64,000 nt of DNA from Paracoccaceae bacterium (GTDB lineage Bacteria > Pseudomonadota > Alphaproteobacteria > Rhodobacterales > Rhodobacteraceae): contig JAJEBQ010000037.1 in the NCBI GenBank assembly GCA_022822495.1, forward strand, positions 18,867 through 82,866, read 5' to 3'. The notes under the pieces are model-generated. The model made no database searches and had not been told where the DNA came from. It worked only from the letters and a program-made list of their open reading frames with translations. Positions within the stretch are counted from its first letter, which is position 1. Every line of letters begins with the position of its first letter. The translations under genes and the position numbers were made by a program. Positions 37,786-46,612 of this stretch are shown here, piece after piece.

Positions 37786-39453
37786 TTAGTCTGTATCTGC
37801 CGTTTTTTCGGAACATATATTTTTACCTTCCCGAATTTCGATCTCTGCATGTGCTTGCTCCATTTCCATATTTCGTTTCACAACCCTATCTATATGCTTT
37901 TTCAAGGATCCTGAGGATAAGTCGTAGGGTGACTTGCCCTTGTAATTTGGTAAATAGGGGTCGCCGCCCTCAATGATCATCACTTCTATGGCAGCATGAT
38001 TTGAGCTCATCCTAATCAAACGATGAAAAGGCGTGTTGCCTAAAGTGTTTTGAGCATTTGGATCAACCCCTGATGCAAGAAGTGCTTTAATTAATTGCAA
38101 ATTAATTTTATTGGTCTTCAGAGCCGCGTGCAGCGTGGTGTTATCAGATCGATCCAAAGCTTTGGTATCCAGCCCCTTGTTGATTAAAATTTCAAGCATC
38201 TCAAAGGGACAATGTGGGTTGCTTACAGCCCTGTGAACCATCGGCAGGCTCTTTTCCCCTTCTTTTTCGATGGGGACACCAACTTCAATAAGGTGTTTTA
38301 GCACTTCCCATTTGAAGGCCTTACGAAGTGCCATATCAATAAGATTGGATTTCGTGGTTTTGGTCTGGGCAAGAATATTACCACCATTTTTAACAAGCAG
38401 ATCAATTATTTCTATAGGAATTTCTGGGTTTTGAACTGCCCAGTGCAATGGCGTCAAACACGTTTTATCCGGTGCGTTTACATCGGCACCATTCTTGAGA
38501 AGTACTTTTATGACCTCCAAATTTTTTGTACACCTTGCAGCCCAATGCAATGGCGTTAACCCATTTGGCAAAATTTCTTCAGACGCATTCGAGCCTTGCT
38601 TGAAACATCTTTTTACATCCTCAATGCTTGCTTCCAGAAAAAATTCCTTGGTTCCCCAATTTTCCCGGTGGAGTGTTTTCAATTTTTTGAAAATCCTGGC
38701 TTTGGCAAATTCCGGATTGGCTTCCCTGGCCAAATCGTAGGCTAACCTTCCTTCGCTGTCAGCGATTCCTGTTTCGGCCCCAGATGAAATCAGTATTTTT
38801 ATTATCTCCGGGTTGGAATTACTTCTTGCAGCAAGGTGCAAAGGGGTTAAACCTGCTTTGTTAACGGCATTTACATCTGCTTGTGCTTCAAGCAACGTTG
38901 TAATGATTTCAGATTTATCATTTATAGCGGCTGCATGCAGGGGCGTATTTCCCATTTTATCAACACTGTTAATCTTGACCCCCTTATCAAGAAGAATGGT
39001 AATAATTTTGGCATTGGTGCTTTTGCCGGCTGCAGCATGAAGTGGCGTTATCTTTGTGGGCGAGTTCTTATTAACCGAGGCACCTGACTTAAGCAATTCC
39101 TCAAGGACTTCTGGGTTGGAATTGTAGGCGGCAGCACCATGCAAGGGCGTAAGCCCCTTGGATGAGGCCGTGTTTACAGGTGCTTTTGCGTTGATCAGGG
39201 TAGTAATAATTTTCGGATTTGAATTGTAGGCGGCAGCACCATGCAAAGGTGTGAACCCGTGGCTTGATTTCTTCTTAACATTGGCACCAAGGTCAATGAG
39301 TGTTTTAAGTATCTCTGGCGTCGAGTTAAAAATTGAAAACCAATGTAATGGAACCAAACCAAACCGATCCGGTTTATTCAATTCTGTCCTGTCAGAATAA
39401 TGCTCCCTGACCGAATCTACTTCGGCACTGGTATAAAATTTTTGCTGATTCAT
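37786..39453 (-). CDS. Ankyrin-repeat protein
   Basis: The 555-residue protein is made almost wholly of about 13 ankyrin repeats in two blocks. Residues 28-250 contain TPLHGAAAYNSNP, TPLHAAAG, TPLHAAAIND and TPLHLAARSNSNP units. Residues 290-530 contain TPLHWAARCTKN, TPLHWAVQNP and TPFHRLIRMS units, with a less regular linker between. There is no signal peptide or membrane segment, so it is probably cytoplasmic and binds proteins. Repeats 2 and 3 share 26 identical bases at a 102-bp offset (39119-39144 and 39221-39246), a sign of recent repeat duplication. Function unknown. Confidence 0.93.
   Translation of the reverse strand: MNQQKFYTSAEVDSVREHYSDRTELNKPDRFGLVPLHWFSIFNSTPEILKTLIDLGANVKKKSSHGFTPLHGAAAYNSNPKIITTLINAKAPVNTASSKGLTPLHGAAAYNSNPEVLEELLKSGASVNKNSPTKITPLHAAAGKSTNAKIITILLDKGVKINSVDKMGNTPLHAAAINDKSEIITTLLEAQADVNAVNKAGLTPLHLAARSNSNPEIIKILISSGAETGIADSEGRLAYDLAREANPEFAKARIFKKLKTLHRENWGTKEFFLEASIEDVKRCFKQGSNASEEILPNGLTPLHWAARCTKNLEVIKVLLKNGADVNAPDKTCLTPLHWAVQNPEIPIEIIDLLVKNGGNILAQTKTTKSNLIDMALRKAFKWEVLKHLIEVGVPIEKEGEKSLPMVHRAVSNPHCPFEMLEILINKGLDTKALDRSDNTTLHAALKTNKINLQLIKALLASGVDPNAQNTLGNTPFHRLIRMSSNHAAIEVMIIEGGDPYLPNYKGKSPYDLSSGSLKKHIDRVVKRNMEMEQAHAEIEIREGKNICSEKTADTD
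39119..39246 (-). repeat. Recent 102-bp tandem repeat inside the ankyrin gene
   Basis: A 26-base sequence is identical at 39119-39144 and 39221-39246, exactly 102 bp (34 codons, one ankyrin unit) apart. The bases after it are also close. The other ankyrin units in the gene share amino-acid but not base identity at this level. Confidence 0.8.
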
Positions 39454-39532
39454 GACCTATCTCACCAAAAAAATTCAATCGGGCACATGATACGTGCGAT
39501 TATCACTTTTTACCAGTAATTCACTTCAACAA

Positions 39533-40429
39533 TCAGGACCTGACCAGCTTGCTATAATCAGCAACCATCAACTTGGCCAACTCACCTACTTCGAACCTAT
39601 AGTCCCTGATTTGTCCGACCGGTTCAACTTCAGCCGCAGTACCCGTTAACCAGCATTGTTCGAATTCCTCCAACTCAGATGGCATAATGTGGCGTTCATA
39701 AACCTTCACATCTCTTTTGCGCAGCAACTCCAAAACGGTCTGACGAGTAATACCATTTAAAAAACAATCCGGCAAAGGTGTGTGAACTTCACCATTCTTG
39801 ACAAAAAAGATGTTGGCCCCGGTTGCTTCGGCTACATAACCCCGATAATCAAACATCAAGGCATCAGAATATCCCTTTTGTTGGGCCCTGTGTTTGGATA
39901 TGGTACAAATCATGTATAAACCCGAAGCCTTGGCATGGCTGGGTATTGTTTTCTCGCTTGGTCGTTGCCAATCGGAAATGTCCAGTTTAATGCCCTTGAT
40001 TTCATCAGAATTATCATCGCTGCCATAGTATCGACCCCATTCCCAGGTAGCGATGGCAAGATTACATGGATTTTTCTGGGAAGCTACTCCCATATCCTCA
40101 CCCACTCCACGCCATGCTACTGGTCGAACATATGCATCGGAAAGACCATTTAACTTCATGATATCATCCTTGGCTTTTTCAATTTCATCTGGTGTAAAGT
40201 TTATATCAATGTCAAGTTGGTGCGCAGATTCAATTAATCTGAGCGTGTGCTTTCTATTGGCAAAGATTTTACCCGCATAAGCACGTTCACCTTCAAACAC
40301 CGAAGAACCGTAATGTAGGGCATGGGTTAAAATGTGCACATTGGCTGATCGCCAAGGAACAAACTCCCCGTTCAGCCAGATATAACCATCCTTGTTACCG
40401 TATCCTGGTGCTTCGGTTTCTGCGGACAT
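39533..40429 (-). CDS. ilvE: Branched-chain amino acid aminotransferase
   Basis: Class IV PLP transaminase making valine, leucine and isoleucine from their keto acids. The 298-residue protein has LTHALHYGSSVFEGERAY (about 34-51), SHAKASGLYMICTISKHRAQ with the PLP lysine near 163, EATGANIFFVKNGEV and the C-terminal CWLTGTAAEVEPVGQI. All are IlvE signatures. Divergent from petP, a neighbourhood also known in Rhodobacterales. Confidence 0.94.
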   Translation of the reverse strand: MSAETEAPGYGNKDGYIWLNGEFVPWRSANVHILTHALHYGSSVFEGERAYAGKIFANRKHTLRLIESAHQLDIDINFTPDEIEKAKDDIMKLNGLSDAYVRPVAWRGVGEDMGVASQKNPCNLAIATWEWGRYYGSDDNSDEIKGIKLDISDWQRPSEKTIPSHAKASGLYMICTISKHRAQQKGYSDALMFDYRGYVAEATGANIFFVKNGEVHTPLPDCFLNGITRQTVLELLRKRDVKVYERHIMPSELEEFEQCWLTGTAAEVEPVGQIRDYRFEVGELAKLMVADYSKLVRS

Positions 40430-40598
40430 CTCATCCTCCCAAATTTCAAGTTCTCTAATTTGTTATCAACATAAATTTATTTTACAGGTATTATTGCCTT
40501 TCCGGATGGGCTAGGTATTTACTGTAATTAAGAAATATCAATATATAGTTTCCCTAATTTAAGTCAACAATGCTTACTTATTTTTATTTTTAAACTTT

Positions 40599-41093
40599 AT
40601 GGCTGATAACAATAATCGTTCCGGAGGGAACAAACTCCTCTACCTTACGGACAAGGAAATAACCAAAGGAATTGAAGCAATGATGTTTGCGTATCGAGGT
40701 TTTACCTCAGACCCTGATGAGATTTTGGCCAACTATGGCTACGGCAGGGCGCACCACAGAGCACTGCATTTCATTCAAAACAGGGAGAACATCAATGTTA
40801 CGGAACTTTTACGAATTCTGGCCATTTCCAAACAATCGCTCAATCGAGTATTACGAAGATTGATTAGCGATTCTTTTGTTGAAGCTCGACCCAATCCTGC
40901 GGACCGGCGTTCAAAGTTGCTTTATCTTACAGATTCTGGTAAAATGCTCGCTGACGAACTTGCCAGAGTTCAAATGAATCGTGTTAGAATGGCCTACCGC
41001 GCAGCGGGAAATGAGGCTGTCATTGGTTTTCGTCAAGTTCTCGAAAACCTGATCAGTCCTGAATATACAAGGCAGGAACAGGATTATGATTAG
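40599..41093 (+). CDS. petP: MarR-family regulator, PetP-like
   Basis: The 164-residue protein has a winged-helix MarR domain: YGYGRAHHRALHFIQNRENI, then NVTELLRILAISKQSLNRVL (helix-turn-helix, about 66-85) and the wing RPNPADRRSKLLYLTDSG. PetP and PetR were described in Rhodobacter capsulatus as regulators with the pet (cytochrome bc1) locus. The overlap with an OmpR-type gene downstream is the same here. Targets are not visible. The ATG has no Shine-Dalgarno sequence, only an AT-rich leader. Confidence 0.8.
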   Translation: MADNNNRSGGNKLLYLTDKEITKGIEAMMFAYRGFTSDPDEILANYGYGRAHHRALHFIQNRENINVTELLRILAISKQSLNRVLRRLISDSFVEARPNPADRRSKLLYLTDSGKMLADELARVQMNRVRMAYRAAGNEAVIGFRQVLENLISPEYTRQEQDYD

Positions 41094-41808
41094 CACCACA
41101 TTTGAGGACACGAGATCGCCTCATATCCTGTTTGTTGAAGATGATAACAAAATAAGTGAACTTCTGAAACTATTCCTTAACAAAAATGGGTTTAACTGTT
41201 CCCTGGCTGGTAATGCCACCGAAGCCAGGGAGCTATTGGGCACCTTTCGTTTTGATCTATCGCTGGTTGACGTCATGTTACCCGGTGAGGACGGAGTTTC
41301 TCTTACCAGGCATATCAAGGAGACGACCGAGACACCTGTAATTATATTGTCGGCAAAATCAGAAGTGGAAAATCGAATAACTGGACTTGAAGCAGGAGCC
41401 GACGATTATGTCATGAAACCTTTTGACCCCCAGGAAGTTGTTCTAAGAATAAAGGCCGTGATCCGAAGAACTCCATATGAGAAAATCAGGAAAGTTAGTT
41501 TCGATCGGTTCGAGTTTGACCTCTTCAGAGGCGAGTTGACCTTTGATGGGGACAATATACTCCTGAGTGATGCCGAGAAAAGCATCCTCACTATCCTAGC
41601 CTCTAGATCCAACCGAACCACTTCCAGAGAGGTTATATGCCGGCAGGCGGCACTTAAAGGTGAGCATATTATAGATCGCACGGTTGATTTGAGAATTTCC
41701 AGATTGCGAAGAAAGCTCTTGGATGACCCACAAAATCCCAGGTTTCTCAAGACAGTCAGGGGAAAGGGTTATGTCTTGGTACCAGATGAAGTAGGAATTG
41801 CCACCTGA
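41086..41808 (+). CDS. petR: OmpR-type response regulator, PetR-like
   Basis: The 240-residue protein has a receiver domain (acidic pocket VEDD at 17-20, phosphoacceptor Asp62 in LVDVMLPGEDG, conserved Lys in DYVMKPFDP) and a C-terminal winged-helix DNA-binding domain (about 140-235) with RTVDLRISRLRRKL and VRGKGYVL. It overlaps petP by eight bases. No histidine kinase gene is adjacent, so its phosphodonor is elsewhere or it works without one. Confidence 0.85.
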   Translation: MISTTFEDTRSPHILFVEDDNKISELLKLFLNKNGFNCSLAGNATEARELLGTFRFDLSLVDVMLPGEDGVSLTRHIKETTETPVIILSAKSEVENRITGLEAGADDYVMKPFDPQEVVLRIKAVIRRTPYEKIRKVSFDRFEFDLFRGELTFDGDNILLSDAEKSILTILASRSNRTTSREVICRQAALKGEHIIDRTVDLRISRLRRKLLDDPQNPRFLKTVRGKGYVLVPDEVGIAT

Positions 41809-41876
41809 ACTTGGATGATTGAACAGTAGGCCATATTTACACTGATTATAAAATTTCAAAGAAAGAATTGATCCAG

Positions 41877-42800
41877 ATGAACACAGTCCTTTTTTCACAT
41901 TCTGATTGCATCAGGCATGTAACTCCAAGGGGACACCCCGAACGAGTGGAACGCCTTGAGCGTTTGGAGGATGTCTTTGCAGAATCCAAGTTTTCGGCGA
42001 TAAAGCGTCTAGATGCCCCCCTGTGTGAGATAGACCGAATTACTCTCGCCCACCCACAAAATTATATTGATCAAATCCAAAACATGGAGCCTGCACATGG
42101 GTTTGCTTATCTTGACGCGGATACATCAATGAGCAAGGGATCATGGAATGCTGCAAGACGTGCTGTTGGAGCCATTGTCAAGGCCGTTGATATGGTTTTT
42201 GATGGAAGTGCCCAAAATGCCTTTTGTGCTGTTCGTCCGCCAGGCCATCATGCCGAAAAATCAAGAGCAATGGGCTTTTGCCTGTTTGGAACGGTTGCGA
42301 TTGGTGCCTTGCATGCTATTGAAAAGCACGATTTGGAGCGTGTTGCAATTTTGGATTTTGATGTTCATCATGGGAATGGTACCAGTCACATTCTATGGGA
42401 TGAACGACGCGTAATGTTTGCTTCAACCCATGAAATGCCTCTCTACCCTGGTTCGGGTTACGAATCTGAGAAAGGTTCCTTTGATCAAATCATAAATAAA
42501 CCTCTCGGCACTAGTACCGGTGGTGTTGAGTTTCGGGAAGCCGTCAACTCCATCGTTGATCAGATGGATAAATATGAGCCTGAACTCATTATCATTTCAG
42601 CAGGATTTGATGCTCATTACGACGACCCCCTTGCTTCACTCAGGCTTGATGAAGAAGATTTTTATTGGGCTACAAAGTGCCTGAAGGACTTGGCCCACAC
42701 GCATTGCAAAGATAGATTGATATCTTCGCTGGAAGGCGGATATAGTATACTCGGCCTTACCACATCGGTGAGTGCTCATTTGAAAGCTTTAATGGAATAA
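41877..42800 (+). CDS. Histone deacetylase family protein (acetylpolyamine amidohydrolase-like)
   Basis: Zinc-dependent deacetylase fold, 307 residues. It has PRGHPERVERLERL at the N-terminus, AVRPPGHHAEKSRAMGFCLF (active-site histidine pair) and LDFDVHHGNGT with metal ligands, followed by STHEMPLYPGSG and LIISAGFDAHYDDPLA. The bacterial role is deacetylation of acetylpolyamines or of lysines; the substrate is unknown. The frame allows a TTG at 41868 but the ATG at 41877 is preferred. It is six bases upstream of xseB, the usual alphaproteobacterial HDAC-xseB-ispA run. Confidence 0.9.
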   Translation: MNTVLFSHSDCIRHVTPRGHPERVERLERLEDVFAESKFSAIKRLDAPLCEIDRITLAHPQNYIDQIQNMEPAHGFAYLDADTSMSKGSWNAARRAVGAIVKAVDMVFDGSAQNAFCAVRPPGHHAEKSRAMGFCLFGTVAIGALHAIEKHDLERVAILDFDVHHGNGTSHILWDERRVMFASTHEMPLYPGSGYESEKGSFDQIINKPLGTSTGGVEFREAVNSIVDQMDKYEPELIIISAGFDAHYDDPLASLRLDEEDFYWATKCLKDLAHTHCKDRLISSLEGGYSILGLTTSVSAHLKALME

Positions 42801-42805
42801 TATTA

Positions 42806-43054
42806 ATGGAAAATACAGAAGAATTGCTTAAACTCGGCCAAGATGAAATCCATGCCATGAGTTTCGAAAACGCATTGGAAAAGCTGGAAATTGTCGTAGA
42901 TTTACTCGAAAAGGGTAGTGTGTCACTAGATGACGCGATTGGTCTCTATGAGTTGGGTACCAAATTGCGGAAACATTGCGATCATACGTTGCAGAAAGCT
43001 CAGGACAGGGTCGACGAAATTTCTCTGGAAAATCCTGATACCAAAAATGCCTGA
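42806..43054 (+). CDS. xseB: Exodeoxyribonuclease VII small subunit
   Basis: Small helical subunit of ExoVII, which degrades single-stranded DNA to oligonucleotides together with XseA. The 82-residue protein has the family pattern SFENALEKLEIVVDLLEKG, then SVSLDDAIGLYELGTKLRKH and a cysteine plus QKAQDRV. It lies between the deacetylase and a second XseB-like gene. xseA is not in the window. Confidence 0.92.
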   Translation: MENTEELLKLGQDEIHAMSFENALEKLEIVVDLLEKGSVSLDDAIGLYELGTKLRKHCDHTLQKAQDRVDEISLENPDTKNA

Positions 43055-43094
43055 TGGAATTTTTGGTACTTGATTGTAATTATTAGGGACCCGG

Positions 43095-43382
43095 ATGACA
43101 CGAGAACAAGAAGTGCTTGAAACCAGATACAACCGTTTAATACTTGATATATTCGAGCTGAGTTATCACCAGGCCCAGGAAAGGCTAGCAGAAATCTCCA
43201 GGGTCCTTGGGAACCCCGGAACACCTGTTGAGGAAACAACCCAGCTTTTACGATATTCAAAACATCTTGTTGATCATTGCAAGTCCTTTTTAGAAGCAGA
43301 TACAACCCCGCCTCAAGTGGTTACTTTGGACAGAACGGGTACTCCAGTTGGTCTTCGCAATCTTGATCTTGACGAGAATTAG
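43095..43382 (+). CDS. Small protein, probable diverged XseB paralogue
   Basis: The 95-residue protein has no exact family I can name, but residues 22-67 (YHQAQERLAEISRVLGNPGT, PVEETTQLLRYSKHLVDHCK, SFLEA) line up with xseB next door in helix length, acidic/basic pattern and the C-terminal HC dipeptide (HCDHTLQKA against HCKSFLEAD). The N-terminal helix is longer and the tail PPQVVTLDRTGTPVG is unique. It lies between xseB and ispA with a 40-bp gap upstream and 13 bp downstream, so it is surely in the operon. The paralogy is my inference. Confidence 0.72.
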   Translation: MTREQEVLETRYNRLILDIFELSYHQAQERLAEISRVLGNPGTPVEETTQLLRYSKHLVDHCKSFLEADTTPPQVVTLDRTGTPVGLRNLDLDEN

Positions 43383-43395
43383 TTGAGACTCAAGT

Positions 43396-44274
43396 ATGGC
43401 CAGCAGTTTTCCAGTTTATCTCGGTGAAGTAGGACTCAGGATAAATAATACCCTCACCTCTATTTGTTCGCACCTTCCTCAAAATTCACTTATCCCTCCA
43501 ATAGTGCATACCTTGGAAGGAGGAAAAAGATTCCGTGGTTTTCTGGTAATCGAAAGTGCCCGATTATTCGGGATAAATGGTAAGACATCAGAGTATGTTG
43601 CTGCGGCTATTGAGTGTCTACATGCCTACTCCTTGGTCCATGATGACCTTCCTTGTATGGATGATGATCCAATAAGGCGGGGCAAACCAACTATTCATGT
43701 CAAATGGAATGAGATGACGGCAGTTTTGGTTGGCGATGCTTTGCAAACACTAGCTTTCGAAATTTTATCCGACAAGAATCACATACCTGATCCTAAGATA
43801 AGGGCTGAGTTGGTTTTTGCATTGGCACAAGCTTCGGGGGTATCGGGTATGGTTTATGGTCAGATGCTTGATATGGAAGCTGAATCCAATCCAGATGGGG
43901 CAACATTTGACGATATCACAACACTCCAACAAAACAAGACGGGCAAACTCATTGGCTTTTCGTGTGAAGCGGGCGCTATTTTAGGCCGCTCGGACCCAAC
44001 AAATCTTCTGGGCTATGCCGCCTGCTTGGGCCTGGCCTTTCAAATAGCTGATGACCTCTTGGATATTACCGGTAATGTCGAGGATGTTGGCAAAACTCTT
44101 GACAAGGATTCGTCGCAAGGAAAGCACACCTTTGTTTCGTTGCTTGGTGTTGAGGGTGCCAGGAACACTGCTAGGCAGCAAGTTGATGAAGCGATTTCGT
44201 ATCTTGACCCCTACGGCCCTAAAGCAAACATGCTTATTGAAGCTGCCAGGTTTGCAATTACCCGAAGCCGATAA
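43396..44274 (+). CDS. ispA: Farnesyl/geranyl diphosphate synthase
   Basis: Prenyltransferase that extends DMAPP with IPP to farnesyl diphosphate. The 292-residue protein has GGKRFRGFLVIESARLFG, the first Asp-rich motif DDLPCMDDDPIRRGKP (about 86-101), GQMLDMEAE, KTGKLIGFSCEAGAI and the second motif FQIADDLLDITG (about 216-227). Length and motifs fit IspA. dxs, which commonly follows in alphaproteobacteria, is missing. A 430-bp gap and an opposite-strand gene come next. Confidence 0.95.
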   Translation: MASSFPVYLGEVGLRINNTLTSICSHLPQNSLIPPIVHTLEGGKRFRGFLVIESARLFGINGKTSEYVAAAIECLHAYSLVHDDLPCMDDDPIRRGKPTIHVKWNEMTAVLVGDALQTLAFEILSDKNHIPDPKIRAELVFALAQASGVSGMVYGQMLDMEAESNPDGATFDDITTLQQNKTGKLIGFSCEAGAILGRSDPTNLLGYAACLGLAFQIADDLLDITGNVEDVGKTLDKDSSQGKHTFVSLLGVEGARNTARQQVDEAISYLDPYGPKANMLIEAARFAITRSR

Positions 44275-44704
44275 AGTCAATTAGATTTATCAAGAGCCTT
44301 CAGAATCCTTTCTTGACTTCAGACATTTTTGAGCGAATAGCCCCCTATTCATAAGGGGTAACCACCTCAAAAATGAGGAATGTAGTGCTCCCCGATTTCA
44401 ATGCACCATTTGTTGCAAATCACTCAAAATTCAGTTCGACATCTCTCTTCTTAATTATGTTGATTTCTACAAAATTCGGGTAAGAATCCAGCGACATTCA
44501 ATTTGAAAAACTGGTCTTCTGGAAAGCGCGTGGATTCAGTAATGAAGTGATGACCAAGGCCGACCCAATATTACTCTCCCAGAAGATGTTTCCCCGTAGT
44601 CGGTGTCTGGCAGAACTTCCGTGTCCAAATACATCAGATTTTGAATCAATTAAACCAAAATAAACGAGATTGAAACGCAAATGAGTTATTCAAATCTACC
44701 TTCT
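44275..44704. other. 430-bp convergent gap with a nested inverted repeat, no recognised gene
   Basis: The gap lies between the ends of ispA (+) and the ABC exporter gene (-). Short reading frames exist on both strands, the longest about 60 codons at 44498-44680 (-), but none resembles a known protein. The only structure I see is the two-level inverted repeat at 44324-44375. No tRNA fold was found. Confidence 0.5.
44324..44375. repeat. Nested inverted repeat (10-bp outer, 5-bp inner stem)
   Basis: Outer arms CATTTTTGAG (44324-44333) and CTCAAAAATG (44366-44375) are perfect complements. Inside, CCCCT (44342-44346) pairs with AGGGG (44354-44358) around a 7-base loop. No T-run follows on either strand, so it is not a standard intrinsic terminator. 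It lies 50 bp after ispA and could end or stabilise transcripts from both sides, or be a mobile repeat unit. Confidence 0.5.
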
Positions 44705-46561
44705 CTAACCCGCTTTGGTCATAATCTGGTTATCAGCATCTGGGTCAATTCCAATAAATCCACCAACCTGCTTTTCCCAATGTTGACTGAACACACCACC
44801 TTTGGCAAGCAGATCATCAACAGTACCTTGTTCCACTATATTCCCCTCGTGCATGACAACAATTCGGTCCATGCGTAATATTGTTGAAAGCCTATGAGCG
44901 ATGGCTATTACGGTTTTACCAATTACAATTTGCCGCAAGGCATCCTGAATATAAGCCTCAACAGTGGAATCCAGTGCTGAGGTCGCTTCGTCCAAAATAA
45001 GGATGGGAGCATCTTTTAGAACAGCTCTGGCCAAGGCAATCCTTTGTCGTTGACCGCCTGATAATTTCACACCCCTTTCACCCAAATGTGCATCATATCC
45101 GGTACGACCAAAACGGTCTTCCATGTTGACAATAAATTCATGAGCCTGGGATTGTCTGGAGGCCTCAAACACTTCCTCCTGTGTTGCTTTTGGTTTGCCG
45201 TAGGCGATATTGTCCCAAACGGATCTATTGAACATGGCCGTTTCCTGGGTTACCATGCTAATTTGGTTACGAAGGCTTTCCTGGGTCATATTCCTGATGT
45301 CGTGGCCATCAATCAGTATTTCCCCACCCTCAGGATCATATAGTCTCATCAGAAGAGTAACAAGTGTTGATTTCCCCGCACCTGATTCACCTACCAAGCC
45401 TATATGTTCCCCCGGCTTAACACGCAGATCAATATTGGAAACTCCTCCTATTTCACGCCCATAACGAAATGAAACGTTCTTGAATTCTATATTGCCTTCC
45501 AATTTTGGAACCTCCATGGCACCGGGAATATCTACAAGTTGATGTGGATGCGCCAATGTTCTCATACCATCCTCAGCCTCACCAACGTTGGAGTAGATTG
45601 CCATGAGCACGAAACTAACCCACCCCGACATTTGAGCTATCCTTATGGCTACAGATCCCGTTGCGGCAATATCCCCAGTCGTTGCAAGATCATTTGTCCA
45701 GAGCAAGAGTGAACCACCAACAAGGATCACTGGGAGGAAACCAGAAAGTAACATAAGAAAATACCTGAAGGAGGATGCCACCAATCCAAATTCAGTGGTC
45801 CGTCCACGAAAATTTTCCAAGGCATCCAGTGCAGCTCGGTCTTCATAGCGATTATGGGCGAACAATTTCACTGTTCGTATGTTGGTTATGGTATCCACGA
45901 TCTGCCCGGATAACATTGATCGGGCACCTGCTCTCTGGGCCGACCTCTTCCTAATTCTGGGTAAAAACCAGCGTATCAGAAATATGTAGCAAAACAGCCA
46001 GACGATCAGCGATAGAGCAATCCTGTAGTCAATTGAAACCAACAGAAGGAACGAACCAACCAAGGAAGCCATAGCAAAAGAAATAACATTGACAAATTCA
46101 TTGACCGTCTCTGAAATGGCTCTGGAGGCTTGCAATTGTTTTTGGGAAATACGACCGGCAAAATCATCATCAAAAAAGGAGATTGCCTGATCCATCGTAT
46201 GACGGTGAAGTCTCGACAAAACCAAAGAATTGATATTTGGGCCTATCAGGACTGAATTGATATAAGAACTGCCTCCAAAAGCGAAGGGACGTATCACCAG
46301 GAAAAAGACAACTGCGCCTGCCAAAAGCAAGATATTATCACTAAAGATATTATTCAAATCGCTGGATACAGCGCTATCAATAACCAAACCCAATATCAAT
46401 GCAGAAAAAACCTCCAGCGAGCCCGCTATCATGGACATCATGCAGCCAATAAATATCAAAGGGAATGAACCATGCAGACACCAGATATAAAACCTGCCAA
46501 GTGTTTGTGGCGGTTCCCCCTCGGAATACTGGTAAGGATTGATGAATTTACCCTGCCACAA
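44705..46561 (-). CDS. ABC exporter, fused membrane and ATPase domains (ABCB/MsbA type)
   Basis: The 618-residue half-transporter has six membrane helices in residues about 25-330 and an ATPase domain with Walker A LVGESGAGKSTLV (about 397-409), signature KLSGGQRQRIALARA, Walker B ILILDEATSALD and switch IAHRLST. It works as a homodimer in the inner membrane. Lipid, peptide or drug export is possible; the substrate cannot be told. It is downstream of cca on the same strand, 51 bp away. Confidence 0.9.
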   Translation of the reverse strand: MWQGKFINPYQYSEGEPPQTLGRFYIWCLHGSFPLIFIGCMMSMIAGSLEVFSALILGLVIDSAVSSDLNNIFSDNILLLAGAVVFFLVIRPFAFGGSSYINSVLIGPNINSLVLSRLHRHTMDQAISFFDDDFAGRISQKQLQASRAISETVNEFVNVISFAMASLVGSFLLLVSIDYRIALSLIVWLFCYIFLIRWFLPRIRKRSAQRAGARSMLSGQIVDTITNIRTVKLFAHNRYEDRAALDALENFRGRTTEFGLVASSFRYFLMLLSGFLPVILVGGSLLLWTNDLATTGDIAATGSVAIRIAQMSGWVSFVLMAIYSNVGEAEDGMRTLAHPHQLVDIPGAMEVPKLEGNIEFKNVSFRYGREIGGVSNIDLRVKPGEHIGLVGESGAGKSTLVTLLMRLYDPEGGEILIDGHDIRNMTQESLRNQISMVTQETAMFNRSVWDNIAYGKPKATQEEVFEASRQSQAHEFIVNMEDRFGRTGYDAHLGERGVKLSGGQRQRIALARAVLKDAPILILDEATSALDSTVEAYIQDALRQIVIGKTVIAIAHRLSTILRMDRIVVMHEGNIVEQGTVDDLLAKGGVFSQHWEKQVGGFIGIDPDADNQIMTKAG

Positions 46562-46612
46562 AATGTATTTTCCTCATCAAAAAATTTACAATCGGATTGT
46601 CTCTAAATTAGA

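Noticed and set aside
44498..44680. 60-codon minus-strand frame in the ispA/ABC exporter gap
   Set aside because: No recognisable motif, no ribosome binding site, and length within chance for this gap.
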